From the NCBI GenBank assembly GCA_900319355.1, contig ONOC01000011.1:1-62796 (forward strand): a stretch of DNA of 62,796 bases, written 5' to 3'. Below are positions 26,422-36,193 of the stretch, one piece after another. Numbering within the stretch: position 1 is the first letter of the stretch; every line of letters begins with the position of its first letter. The DNA comes from an uncultured Eubacteriales bacterium. GTDB taxonomy: Bacteria; Bacillota; Clostridia; Lachnospirales; Lachnospiraceae. The notes below the pieces were generated by a model that saw nothing but the letters and a program-made list of their open reading frames with translations, ran no database searches and was not told the origin of the DNA. The position numbers and the translations under genes were made by a program.

Positions 26422-27445
26422 GCCTGATGTCTCCGCTACCCAGTGGATGACCAGCAAGCAGAAAGCAGCGCTTGTGGTCATTTCGCTCGGCGCGGACAAG
26501 GCCTCGGAAATTTACAAATATCTCCCTGAGCGCGATATCGAGGAGCTCACCTACGAGGTGGCAAAAATCGGCCAGAGCACGAACTCTCAGGTCGAGGGCG
26601 CCCTGGATGAGTTTTACAGGCTCTGCCTGACGCACAAGATGATGACGGACGGCGGTCTCGATTACGCGAGAAACGTGCTCGAGAAGGCATTCGGAGAGAC
26701 GACCGCGAGAAACCTTCTGGACAAGGTGACAAAGACCCTGCAGTCCAGACCGTTCAACTTTCTCGGGCAGGCGGATCCGCAGGCGGTGCTGTCTCTCGTA
26801 TCCAACGAGCGCCCGCAGGTGATCTCGCTGATCCTGAGCTATCTGGACGCGAACCTCGCGGCAAACGTCATCGCGAACCTGCCGGAGGACAAGCGGCTGG
26901 AGACTGTCTCCGCCATGGCGAAGATGGACCGTGTGTCGCCGGAGGCGATCGGACTGGTCGAGAACGAGATGAAGCACAAGTACGACCAGATCATCACCAG
27001 CGAAGACAACATGAACCTCGGCGGTCTGGATTTTGCTGCCGACGTCATGAACAACATGGACAGAAGCACAGAGAAGCAGATCTTCGACGAGATGAACAAG
27101 ATCGATGCGGATCTGGCTTCGGACATCAAGGAGAGAATGTTCGTATTCGAGGATATCATGAGCATGGACGACCGCTCGATCCAGCGTTTCATCCGCGAGT
27201 GCGATGCAAAGGATATCGTGTATGCACTGAAGACGGCGACCGACGATATGAAGGCGCTTTTCTTCCGCAATATGTCCAAGCGTATGGCTGACACCATCAC
27301 ATCCGATATGCAGACGACGCAGCATGTACGTCTGAAGGATGTCGAGGCGGCTCAGCAGAAGATTGTCAACCTGATCCGCGAGCTCGAGGATCAGGGCGAA
27401 CTCGTGATCAACAAGGGAGGCGGAGGCGATGACATCCTCGTTTGA
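26393..27445 (+). CDS. fliG: Motor switch protein FliG
   Basis: 350 residues. The N-terminal, middle (E-R-P-Q-V-I-S-L-I-L near 143) and C-terminal domains are all present, with the charged torque helix region D-D-R-S-I-Q-R-F-I-R-E near 262. FliG links the MS ring to FliM and takes torque from MotA. Translation is probably coupled with fliF and fliH, since it overlaps both. Confidence 0.95.
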   Translation: MAESSTQGSKPDVSATQWMTSKQKAALVVISLGADKASEIYKYLPERDIEELTYEVAKIGQSTNSQVEGALDEFYRLCLTHKMMTDGGLDYARNVLEKAFGETTARNLLDKVTKTLQSRPFNFLGQADPQAVLSLVSNERPQVISLILSYLDANLAANVIANLPEDKRLETVSAMAKMDRVSPEAIGLVENEMKHKYDQIITSEDNMNLGGLDFAADVMNNMDRSTEKQIFDEMNKIDADLASDIKERMFVFEDIMSMDDRSIQRFIRECDAKDIVYALKTATDDMKALFFRNMSKRMADTITSDMQTTQHVRLKDVEAAQQKIVNLIRELEDQGELVINKGGGGDDILV

Positions 27446-28286
27446 TCCGGCCTTCCAGGCCGACGGCATGGAGAATTCCTTCCGGGAAAAATCACCGTAC
27501 CGGCCCTATGTGTTCAAACCGGCTGAGTATTACGAGGTCGGCCGGCCGGACATGTCAGATTTTGACACCCGCGTGGAGAAGCCTGAACCCGCGGAGGAAA
27601 AGGACGGCGCGCCGGCGGAAGCCAAAAAGAGCGAGAGTGAAGCGGAGACCGAAAAAAGAAAGGCCGAGGCGCTGAAGTACACGAAGCAGGAGGCGGAACG
27701 CATTCTGAATGAGGCCCGTGAGGAAGCGGAGCGCATAAGAGAGACCGCGAAGCAGGAAGGCTTCCGGGAAGGCCTCGACCGCGGCCACGAGGAGGGACTC
27801 ACCGAGTGCACCGCGCGCTATGAGCAGGAAATAAAGAAATTCCACGCGGACGCGCAGCAGGCGCTTGCCACGGTGGAGGAGACCAAGGACCGGATCATCG
27901 GAGACTACATCGGAGAGCTCCGGGATATCGCCGTGAATGTGGCGGAAAAGGTCATTCATGTCAGCCTGCAGTCGAGCGGCCGCGTCATCGAGAAGATGAT
28001 CAGCGAAGAAGCGGAGAGCCACCGGAAGACAGACTGGCTGAAGATTTACATAGACAAGGAAGATTATAACCTTCTGGCAAAAACCGATGCCGATATGGCG
28101 GAGGAGCTTTCCAGGATCACGGACAACATCCGTTTTGTGGTCATGGACGGCGAGAAGGAAGGCTATCTGGTCATGGAGAGCCCGGAGGAGATTGTCGACA
28201 TGAGCGTCGAGACGCAGATGAAGAACATTCGCGACAAACTCCGCGGCGTACTGATCGGGAATCGGGGCGATACAGAAGATGTATGA
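27429..28286 (+). CDS. fliH: Flagellar assembly protein FliH
   Basis: 285 residues. A Glu/Lys/Arg-rich coiled-coil region with G-x-x-x-G-like spacing (G-F-R-E-G-L-D-R-G-H-E-E-G) precedes the conserved V-A-E-K-V-I-H-V region near residue 173. FliH regulates the export ATPase FliI and docks it on the gate. It overlaps fliG by 17 bp and fliI by 8 bp. Confidence 0.9.
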   Translation: MTSSFDPAFQADGMENSFREKSPYRPYVFKPAEYYEVGRPDMSDFDTRVEKPEPAEEKDGAPAEAKKSESEAETEKRKAEALKYTKQEAERILNEAREEAERIRETAKQEGFREGLDRGHEEGLTECTARYEQEIKKFHADAQQALATVEETKDRIIGDYIGELRDIAVNVAEKVIHVSLQSSGRVIEKMISEEAESHRKTDWLKIYIDKEDYNLLAKTDADMAEELSRITDNIRFVVMDGEKEGYLVMESPEEIVDMSVETQMKNIRDKLRGVLIGNRGDTEDV

Positions 28287-29474
28287 AAAAGTCATCGATG
28301 CCGTCAGATCGGCGGAGACCGTGAGCCGGATCGGCAAGATTGAAAATATTGTCGGACTGGCGATGGAAGCCTCCGGCGGCAAATGCTCGGTCGGTGACAT
28401 TGTGATGATCTACAGTGAGGAGCTCGGCCGGGAGGTACCGGCGGAGGTTGTCGGATTCCGGAGTGACCGGATCCAGCTGATGACCTATGAAAGCAACGCC
28501 GGCATCGTAGCGGGGAGCTTTGTGCGCAACACCGGGCACAGACTCCGCGTTCCTGTCGGCGATTTTTTAAAGGGAAGAATCATCAATGCGATCGGGGAGC
28601 CGATCGACGGAAAAGAACCTTTTCCGGACGACTGCGCTTACTATACCATCAACAGTACCTACAGCAATCCGCTGACGAGACCTCCGATCCGGGAGCGCCT
28701 GAATCTGGGCATCAAGGCCATTGACGGCCTCAATACGATAGGCAAGGGACAGCGTATCGGAATTTTTGCCGGGTCAGGCGTTGGAAAAAGTACCCTCATG
28801 GGTATGATAGCGAAGAACGTAACTGCCGATATTAATGTTATAGCCCTTGTCGGAGAACGTGGACGTGAGGTCCTCGAGTTCGTTCAGAAGGATCTGGGAG
28901 AGGAAGGCATGGCCAGAACGGTGCTGGTTGTCGCCACCTCCGACCAGCCCGCGATGATGAGACTGAAGTGTCCGCTCGTCGCCACGACGATCGCTGAGTA
29001 TTTCAGGGATCAGGGACTGGACGTGCTTCTGATGATGGATTCGCTCACGCGTTTTGCCATGGCGCAGCGTGAGATCGGGCTTGCGACCGGAGAGCCGCCG
29101 ATCGCAAGAGGCTATACTCCTTCGATCTACTCGGAGTTCCCGAAACTTCTGGAACGCATATCGTCCTGTCCCGTGCCCTGGCGGCGCAGAACCATTATCC
29201 GGCGATCAACATCGGCGCGAGCATCTCGCGACTGATGGTTGAAATTGTATCGCCGGAGCACCAGAAGATGGCTTCGAAGATGCGCAACATCCTCGGCCTG
29301 TATAACAAGAACGCGGACCTGATTTCCATCGGCGCCTACCAGAAGGGAACGAATCCCGCGCTGGACGAGGCCGTGGAGAAGTATCCCGCGATCAACCGGT
29401 TTCTGGTGCAGTCGGTAAAGGAATCGTTCACCTACGAGCAGACACTGGAAGCCATGAAGACAGCGCTCATGTAG
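28279..29474 (+). pseudogene. fliI: Flagellar export ATPase FliI, frame-broken
   Basis: The first frame gives 318 residues, of which 293 are FliI: Walker A G-S-G-V-G-K-S-T near 169 and Walker B L-L-M-M-D-S near 252 are intact. After F-P-K-L-L-E-R (29155-29157) the frame is lost. The protein resumes in another frame at H-I-V-L-S-R-A-L-A-A-Q (from 29157) and continues to the stop at 29474. About 36-38 residues usual in this family, around S-I-T-G-F-Y-T-V-L, are missing, so a deletion of about 110 bp not divisible by three is inferred. The first part ends TGATG with an ATG, so a 79-residue C-terminal piece could be made by re-initiation, but no complete ATPase. An assembly error is the main alternative. 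Confidence 0.85.
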
Positions 29475-29514
29475 CTTCTGTCGATCTTAAGAGAGGCATG
29501 AGCTGAAACAGAGT

Positions 29515-29616
29515 GTTATCTCAGACGGAGCGTGATCTGAGGCGGAGCGTTATCTCAGATGAAGTGTGATCTGTGACAGAGCATTATCTCAGACGGCGCA
29601 TGATCTGAGATGAAGC
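29515..29616 (+). repeat. 34-bp tandem repeats between fliI and fliJ
   Basis: Three 34-bp units at 29515-29548, 29549-29582 and 29583-29616 share TTATCTCAGA and TGATCTG. Units 1 and 3 contain the inverted pair CTCAGA/TCTGAG, so each can form a small hairpin in the mRNA. The 191-bp gap has no gene otherwise. Confidence 0.8.
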
Positions 29617-29665
29617 GGTGTCATGACCTGGGCAGATGGGGGAATGAACACACGGGGAGCGGCGC

Positions 29666-30115
29666 ATGAAGAAATTTCAGTACAGCCTGCAGAGTGTCCT
29701 GAATTACAAACAGATGATTCTGGACGGGAAAAAATCTGAGTATGCGGGCATTCAGGCGGAGATCGAGGCAAAGAGAAACGAGATCGCCGCGCTGGAAAAG
29801 AAAAAACTGGAACTCCAGTATGCCTTCGATGATGTAAAGCATCACGGGGCGCCCATCGAGAAGTTTCTGCTGTTTTCGCAGATGATCGACGGTGCGGATG
29901 ACCAGATCAGATATCAGAACCGGCTTCTGGAAAAGCTGCAGAAAAAGGCGGAGCGCAAGAAAAAGGAAGTGATCGCCGCCAACATTGATGTCAACAAGTT
30001 CGAGAAGCTGAAGGAAAAGAAATTTGCGGAATACAGGGCTGCGGAGCAGAAGGAGAATGAGGCTTTTATCGAAGAATTCGTTCAGAACACTTCCGCAAGA
30101 AACCAGTCCGCATAA
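29666..30115 (+). CDS. fliJ: Flagellar export chaperone FliJ
   Basis: 149 residues, almost wholly charged helix, beginning K-K-F-Q-Y-S-L-Q-S-V-L-N-Y-K, the usual FliJ start. FliJ is a coiled-coil stalk in the export ATPase ring. The size and position after fliI fit. The following 187-bp gap (30116-30302) holds two hairpins, CCGTCTG/CAGACGG (30168-30197) and GCCTGC/GCAGGC (near 30246-30263), and no gene. Confidence 0.88.
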   Translation: MKKFQYSLQSVLNYKQMILDGKKSEYAGIQAEIEAKRNEIAALEKKKLELQYAFDDVKHHGAPIEKFLLFSQMIDGADDQIRYQNRLLEKLQKKAERKKKEVIAANIDVNKFEKLKEKKFAEYRAAEQKENEAFIEEFVQNTSARNQSA

Positions 30116-30302
30116 CCGGGTGTATAACAGCCCGGGTGACATTCCGGTGAATCCCGAAAGATTTATGTCCGTCTGATTTTCAGGTGATTTTCAGACGGGA
30201 GGAAGTCTTCCGGTTCACATATATGGTGCCGGATTTCCGGTGCCGGCCTGCCTTCCGGCAGGCAAAGCATCAAAAATCTTAAAGAAAGGAGGAACAGAGC
30301 AG

Positions 30303-32755
30303 GTGAACAGACTGATGTCAGTTCCGGATATGCAGCCTGATTTTCAGGAAAAGACAGCCGGAACAGCGGGAAGCAGCGCTTCGAAGGACAGTCGTTTTGC
30401 CGATCTGATGTCGATGGCACGGAGTGCCGGAAGCGGAAGAACACGGCAGAGCACGGTTAAGAGCGGACTGATTTCCGGAAAGACAGGGTCAGCAGTCAGG
30501 CGCACAGCGCAGCGGACCGGAAAGCCCGGAACTTCTTACGGACTGAACGGTACAGAGGCTGGTTCCGCGATGCAGAGTTCTGGCATGCAGGCGGGCATAG
30601 CAGCACAGCAGCAGTCGGGCGTATCCGGCACAGATAACCGGACGGCCGGGACAGAAATATCCTCAGAGGCACGTGTGCAGTCAGTGGAAGAACGGATGGT
30701 CCGTGCTTCGGCAGAGGATACAGCCGTCAAAGCAGATCATGTGGCAGATGCATCACTGAATGAAGTCGCCGTGAAAGCTGAAGCGGCAGGAAAGGCCGGA
30801 TCAGCAGGAGATGGCGTTCAGACAGCAGATGCGGCAGCACAGAGTACAGCAGTACAGAACGGACAGATCCCGGTGGATCTGACGGCAGCACAGAGCCGGC
30901 AGATGATGACAGAGGCAGCACTGGCGGATCTGGATGCGGCAGCGCAGAATGTAGCAGCACAGAACGCGGCTGATGCGGTGAGTGCGGCGGCAGGAAATGC
31001 GGAAGCGCAGAGCACAGCAGTGCAGAATGCAGCGGATGCGGCCGGTGCGGCAGCAGGAAACGCGGCGGCACAGAGTGCGGCGGATGCGGTGAGTGCAGCG
31101 GCACTGAACACAGCTGAGGCAGCAGGAAACGCGGCGGCACAGAGTGCGGAAACGCGGCGGCACAGAGTGCGGCGGATGCGGTGAGAGCAGCGGCACTGAA
31201 CACAGCTGAAGCAGCAGGAAGTACGGCAGCGCAGAGCGCAGCGGATGCGGTGAGTGCAGCAGCAGAAAAGACAGCAGCACAGAACACAGCTGAAACGGTC
31301 AATGCAGCGGCAGAAAATACAGCACAGAACCCGGCAGAGGCAGCCGATGCAGCGGCAGGCAATGCGACGGTGCAGAACGCAGCTGAAGCAGGCCATGGTG
31401 CAGCACAGAAGGCAGCGGATGCGGCTGATGCAGCAGCAGAAAGCGCAGCGGCACAGAAGGCAGCTGAAGCGGCAGGCAATGCGGCGGTGCAAAACGCAGC
31501 TGAAGCAGGCCATTTTGCAGCACAGAACGCAGCGGATGCGGTCAGTGCGACAGAAGAAAATGCAGAGGCGCAGAGCGCAGCAATGCAGAACACAGCGGAT
31601 GCGGTCAGTGCGACAGAAGAAAATGCAGAAGCGCAGAGCGCAGCGGATGCGGTGAGTGCAGCGGCAGGAAATGCAGAAGCACAGAGTGCAGCAATGCAGA
31701 ACACAGCAGATGCGGTCAGTGCGACAGCGGGAAATGCGGCAGCGCAGAGCGCAGCGGATGCGGTGAGCGCAGCGGCAGGAAATGCAGCAGCACAGAACAC
31801 AGCAGTGCAGAGCGCGGCAGATGCGGCAGCAGGAAGTACGGCAGTACAGAATGCAGCTGACGCGGCGGAAAGTACAGCAGGAAATGTGGCAGCACAGGAC
31901 GCAGCTGATGCAGTGACACAGAATGCAGAAGCAGCAGGAAGAGCGGCACAGAACGCAGCCGGTACGGATGCGGCAGCGCAGACAGCTGACGTGAATGAAG
32001 CGGTGCAGAACGGCACAGCCGGGACGACGGACACGACAGACACAGTTCAGAAACCGGACCGGACGGCAGAGAGCACACAGGATGAGTCATCAGGTGTGAC
32101 AGAGACCGGCACGGACGGAACAGAAACAGCTGCAGCTGACCATGTTCAGGCGTCACAGCAGAGCGAAAAGCAGCGCAGTGATTTTTCCGGAGAGTCAGAG
32201 ACGGACGAAAGCCGCAGTGAACGGCAGAACGGTTCCGACGAGAGCAGCGCGAGAATCATTAACGCAGCAGAGGCACAGATCAGGAGCGACAGCTATTATG
32301 TCAGGGAAACAGTGATCTCGGTGAGAACCGTGGAAGTCCACACAACCCGCACAACAATGGTGAATGACATTGCTTCTTATCTGGGCAGACACATGCCGCC
32401 GGAGAACGGATCGCTCGAGATCGAGCTGAATCCGGTCAACCTTGGCAGGCTGATGATCCGCGTGGCCTATGATGTGGAAAAGACGGTTGTTTCCATCGTG
32501 GCAAGTCAGATGGATACCCTGAGAATGCTTTCGCAGCATGCGCAGCAGATGGGCGATATCCTGAGACGGAGCACCGGGGAAGAAACGACAGTCCTGGTAC
32601 CTGAGGTGCCGCAGAATGATCAGGCGGACGAGATGATGAATACGGAAGCCAGATCGCAGAACAGGCGGGAAGCGGATGAAAATCCGAACCGCAGTCAGAA
32701 CAGACGCGGCAGGTCAGATGAATTTCTGAACAGAATGAGACTTGGCATGATCTGA
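30303..32755 (+). pseudogene. fliK: Hook-length control protein FliK, frame-broken by a duplication
   Basis: A GTG start at 30303 follows AGGAGG (30287-30292). The first frame stops at 31184. The second, running to 32755, holds the Ala-rich remainder and the FliK C-terminal hook domain (L-E-I-E-L-N-P-V-N-L-G-R-L near residue 690 of the restored protein). Removing one copy of a 23-bp tandem duplication (31127-31172) leaves 2430 bases, exactly 810 codons, and restores one frame of 809 residues. The middle is an Ala/Gln/Asn/Asp-rich helical region of over 300 residues built from about 11-residue units like A-Q-N-A-A-D-A-V-S-A-A. FliK acts as the hook ruler and switches export specificity. As written, the switch domain would not be made. 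Confidence 0.85.
31127..31172 (+). repeat. Perfect 23-bp tandem duplication inside fliK
   Basis: Copies at 31127-31149 and 31150-31172 are identical. Because 23 is not a multiple of three, the duplication shifts the frame and creates the stop at 31182-31184. Confidence 0.95.
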
Positions 32756-32773
32756 GAAAGGAGATGAAAGAAA

Positions 32774-33313
32774 ATGGCAGAGGTAAGCAAGATCGCTGAA
32801 ACCACCGATCCGTATACCCAGCAGACGTACAAGCCGCAGTCGACAGACAAAAACACACTGTCGATGGAAAATTATTTTCAGCTGCTGTCGGCGGAGCTGG
32901 CAAACCAGGATATGACCAACCCCATGAGTACGACCGATCTCATGAATGAGATGAGCCAGATGGGTATGGTTCAGTCCATGGCTTCGATGACAGAAGCGCT
33001 GAAAACCGTGAATACGCAGACCCAGCAGAGCTATGCGGCGAGCATGGTCGGCAGAAAAATCGAGTACGACGGCCAGGGATATACGGCGGATGACGGCACA
33101 GCCGTTGCAGAGGGTACGCGAAAGGGCGTTGTGGAATCCGTGAATTTCGGCGGAGACAATCCGACGTTCCGTATCGAGGGAGACCCGAATGACTACGAAC
33201 TTTCAGCGATCAAGAAGGTACTGAAGGCAGAGGAAGAGGAAGACAAGGACGCGAAAGCCAAAAAGAATGCTGCGGTGACAGCGGATACGGACACTGAAGG
33301 GAGTTCATCATGA
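32774..33313 (+). CDS. flgD: Flagellar hook capping protein FlgD
   Basis: 179 residues. The conserved N-terminus N-Y-F-Q-L-L-S-A-E-L-A-N-Q-D and N-P-M-S-T-T-D-L-M are diagnostic. FlgD caps the growing hook. A strong ribosome site (AAAGGAGATG) sits at the fliK end, and the 3' end overlaps the next gene by 4 bases (ATGA). Confidence 0.93.
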   Translation: MAEVSKIAETTDPYTQQTYKPQSTDKNTLSMENYFQLLSAELANQDMTNPMSTTDLMNEMSQMGMVQSMASMTEALKTVNTQTQQSYAASMVGRKIEYDGQGYTADDGTAVAEGTRKGVVESVNFGGDNPTFRIEGDPNDYELSAIKKVLKAEEEEDKDAKAKKNAAVTADTDTEGSSS

Positions 33314-33711
33314 ATTCAGACCGGATAACAGATTTTGCCGCTGCGGCCGTGCAGCAGTCGATCCAGAGGCCTGTTTCCGGAACTTCCAGAAGTGGTTCGA
33401 ACGACGTATCCTTCCGGCAGACACTGGAAAAGGAAAAACAGTCCGAAAGCCTCAGCTTTTCCAGACATGCGGCGGAGCGGCTTGATCAGAGAGGCATCAG
33501 CGTCAGCGACGGTCTGATGAGCGATCTGGAACAGGCAGTATCCAAAGCGAGGGAAAAAGGCTCCAAAGAGGTCGCGGTCATCGGGAGCGAGGGGATTTTT
33601 ATCGTGAATGTCCCGAACAACGTGGTCGTGACGACAATGACGCAGGACGATATGAAGGACAGAATCCTTACGAATATCGACGGCGCGGTCATTATGCAGG
33701 GCAAAAGGTAA
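33310..33711 (+). CDS. Flagellar operon protein TIGR02530 (flg_new)
   Basis: 133 residues. S-F-S-R-H-A-A-E-R-L-D-Q-R-G-I near residue 55 and I-F-I-V-N-V-P-N-N-V-V-V-T with T-N-I-D-G-A-V-I at the end match the small conserved protein always found between flgD and flgE in Gram-positive operons. Its exact role is not known. Start overlaps flgD. Confidence 0.88.
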   Translation: MNSDRITDFAAAAVQQSIQRPVSGTSRSGSNDVSFRQTLEKEKQSESLSFSRHAAERLDQRGISVSDGLMSDLEQAVSKAREKGSKEVAVIGSEGIFIVNVPNNVVVTTMTQDDMKDRILTNIDGAVIMQGKR

Positions 33712-33850
33712 AAAAAGTAATAAAAAGTACGAAATGAAACGATATTAATAGTTGAAACGTATGAATCAAGGGCCGGACCTTTCAAGGAAGCCCGAGCGGA
33801 GATCTGAAGTATCTCCGCACATGCAGAAAAAAAGAAAGGGTTTAAAGCAA

Positions 33851-34972
33851 ATGTTAAAAGCAATGGACTCCGCGGTAGCAGGACTTCGCGCACATCAGAA
33901 CAAGCTGGATGTCATCGGTAACAACATCGCCAACGTCAACACCAATGGTTATAAATCACAGAACTACACCTTCAAGGATTCGCTGTACACCACAGCGGCA
34001 AGCTCCAGCGGCGGCCAGGCGAACACGGCAGGCGCAGCTACCGTCGGCGGTATCAACGCTTCCCAGTACGGCTATGGTTCCATGACCGGTGTCATCTCCA
34101 CCGATATGTCCTCTACCACACCGAGCTATGTAGGCGGATTCAATGCCAGCATCAACGGACAGGGATTCTTCGTGACCAAGTCAACGAACCTCCGTCTGAC
34201 ATTTTCAGCGGTAAGCGGGACCACTTCTAAGGCGGATGTGGATAAATCAAACAGTGCGCTGATGAAGAATTCACAGTTCTCCTTCACCCGTGTGGGCCAG
34301 TTCTCACTTGATGCCAACGGCTATGTGGTTGATGCCAACCAGAACTTCGTTTACGGATATCAGCCGGCTAAAAGCGGCGATACCATTGACGCTGACGGCA
34401 AAACGATGGAAGGCAAGAATGCCGATATCACGAATCCGGAAGCTTATGATATTAAGCATCTTCAGCCGCTGCGTGTTCCGTCCAGTGTCAACTGGAAGTC
34501 CGACGGTGTCAATACGACCGCTGAGAGAGACTGGGAATTTGGTAAATACGCAGCTGCGACGGGTGCTTATCAGAGCCCGAATACAGACGCACAGACGGCA
34601 CTGCAGATGAAGAGCATCTCGATCGATGACAGCGGTATTATCAAAGGAACGCTGGAAAATAAACAGGGCAATCCGGTTACGGTTGTCATCGGTAAGGTAG
34701 CACTTGCTACGTTCCAGAACCCTGAAGGTCTTACCAAGGCCGGCAACAACACGTTTGTGACAAACAACGTGGATAACGCCGGTACTGTGACGACCGGTGT
34801 GCCGGGCGGTGCAAACTCCACCCTGATGGCAGGTTATCTGGAAGGCTCCAACGTTGACCTTGCGAAGGAATTCTCCGACATGATCACCGCTGAGAGAGGC
34901 TTCCAGGCAAACTCCAAGATGATCACCGTCAGTGATGAAGTTCTCCAGGAACTTGTCAATATGAAACGTTGA
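33851..34972 (+). CDS. flgE: Flagellar hook protein FlgE
   Basis: 373 residues from the ATG at 33851. The N-terminal rod/hook signature is N-N-I-A-N-V-N-T-N-G-Y-K-S, and the C-terminus has G-Y-L-E-G-S-N-V-D-L-A-K-E-F and E-R-G-F-Q-A-N-S-K. FlgE polymerises into the hook. An in-frame ATG at 33761 is rejected since the family begins at M-L-K-A-M-D-S. The spacer 33712-33850 appears to carry no gene. Confidence 0.95.
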   Translation: MLKAMDSAVAGLRAHQNKLDVIGNNIANVNTNGYKSQNYTFKDSLYTTAASSSGGQANTAGAATVGGINASQYGYGSMTGVISTDMSSTTPSYVGGFNASINGQGFFVTKSTNLRLTFSAVSGTTSKADVDKSNSALMKNSQFSFTRVGQFSLDANGYVVDANQNFVYGYQPAKSGDTIDADGKTMEGKNADITNPEAYDIKHLQPLRVPSSVNWKSDGVNTTAERDWEFGKYAAATGAYQSPNTDAQTALQMKSISIDDSGIIKGTLENKQGNPVTVVIGKVALATFQNPEGLTKAGNNTFVTNNVDNAGTVTTGVPGGANSTLMAGYLEGSNVDLAKEFSDMITAERGFQANSKMITVSDEVLQELVNMKR

Positions 34973-35088
34973 TAACGCCTGACTGAACCGGTGGCATGAC
35001 ATACGTACCGCCGGAAAAACAGAATAAGCGTACACTCATACGACGCCGCCGCGCAGGAATGCCCGGCGGCGCCGGAAAGGTTTATATC

Positions 35089-35322
35089 ATGATTAAGCTG
35101 GTCCGCCTGAATGGCGAAGTCATTTACCTGAATTACCTGCAGATCCTCTACATGGAATCCATTCCGGAGACGAAGATCAAACTGGTCAACGGAGATTTTT
35201 TCCTTGTGAAGGACAGCATTGAATCAGTGATCGAACAGGTTCAGCAGATGCTTGCCACGATCCTGACGTTCAGAGACAAGGAAGCGGACCGGGAAGTATT
35301 ATCTCATTTCAGGGAAGTATGA
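35089..35322 (+). CDS. flbD: Flagellar protein FlbD (SwrD-like)
   Basis: 77 residues: I-K-L-V-R-L-N-G at the start, then Y-M-E-S-I-P-E-T-K-I-K-L-V-N-G, the typical FlbD/SwrD pattern. In Bacillus this family raises motor power and is encoded just before motA or fliL, as here. Confidence 0.9.
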   Translation: MIKLVRLNGEVIYLNYLQILYMESIPETKIKLVNGDFFLVKDSIESVIEQVQQMLATILTFRDKEADREVLSHFREV

Positions 35323-35383
35323 GGAAATATCCCGGGGAAAGCGTTTTTCTCTGAAATAGGTCAAAGGAGGCACCTGTTACATT

Positions 35384-36190
35384 ATGGATTTATCTACATT
35401 AGTCGGGTGGGTGCTTGCGGCTATCCTGATCGTTGCCGGTATTAAGATTCCGAAGCTGGGGAACTTCTACGATCTCCCCAGTATCGAGATCGTTGTCGGC
35501 GGTACGATCGCGGGTCTGATCGCGTGCTATCCGTTCAGTACAATAAAAGATATTCCGAAACACCTGAAACTCTGCTTTAAGGGCAATATGTTTGATGTGC
35601 CCAAGACGGTTGACAAGATTGTCGAGCTGGCCATGGTCGCCCGTCAGAGCGGACTGCTGGCGCTCGAGGAAAAAGCGGATGAGATCGAGGAGCCTTTTTT
35701 CAAGTCGGCGGTTCTGATGATCGTCGATGCGAATGATCCGGATAAAGTGCGTGCGGAACTGGAGCGGCGGCTGGATGACAAGCTGGCGCGTCACGAGGAG
35801 GTCAGAGGCCTGTATCTGAAAGGATCGGCACTGGCACCTGCCTTCGGTATGATCGGTACCCTGATCGGACTGATCAACATGCTGAAAGGAATGAATCTGT
35901 CCGGATCCGGCGGCGCCAGTACGCTGGGCCAGGATATGTCCGTCGCCCTGATCACAACCTTCTACGGTTCTGCTCTTTCCAACGTTCTGTTCCACCCGAT
36001 CGCTCAGAAGCTCGGCGTCAGAAACAGTGAAGAGGAACTGTACTGTGAGACGATCATCGAGGGCGTTATCTCGATCCAGAACGGCGACAACCCGAAGACG
36101 ATCCGTGAGAATCTGCTGTCTTCGCTGCAGACGCAGGAAGCAGTCAAACTTCTTTCACAGGAGTCCGGCGGCAGCACGGGAGGCGCATAA
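35384..36190 (+). CDS. motA: Flagellar motor stator MotA
   Basis: 268 residues with four transmembrane segments: two at the start and two near 150-205 (F-G-M-I-G-T-L-I-G-L and A-L-I-T-T-F-Y-G-S). The cytoplasmic loop carries the charged torque residues (R-A-E-L-E-R-R). A ribosome site AAAGGAGG precedes the ATG; motB follows after 3 bases. Confidence 0.94.
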   Translation: MDLSTLVGWVLAAILIVAGIKIPKLGNFYDLPSIEIVVGGTIAGLIACYPFSTIKDIPKHLKLCFKGNMFDVPKTVDKIVELAMVARQSGLLALEEKADEIEEPFFKSAVLMIVDANDPDKVRAELERRLDDKLARHEEVRGLYLKGSALAPAFGMIGTLIGLINMLKGMNLSGSGGASTLGQDMSVALITTFYGSALSNVLFHPIAQKLGVRNSEEELYCETIIEGVISIQNGDNPKTIRENLLSSLQTQEAVKLLSQESGGSTGGA

Positions 36191-36193
36191 CAG

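Noticed and set aside
29515..29616. CRISPR-like array between fliI and fliJ
   Set aside because: The units are head-to-tail with no unique spacers and they diverge internally.
30727..32043. A 438-codon Ala/Cys-rich frame on the minus strand opposite fliK
   Set aside because: It mirrors the Ala-rich repeat of fliK; no ribosome site, and composition is exactly that expected from the antisense of GCA/GCG-rich codons.
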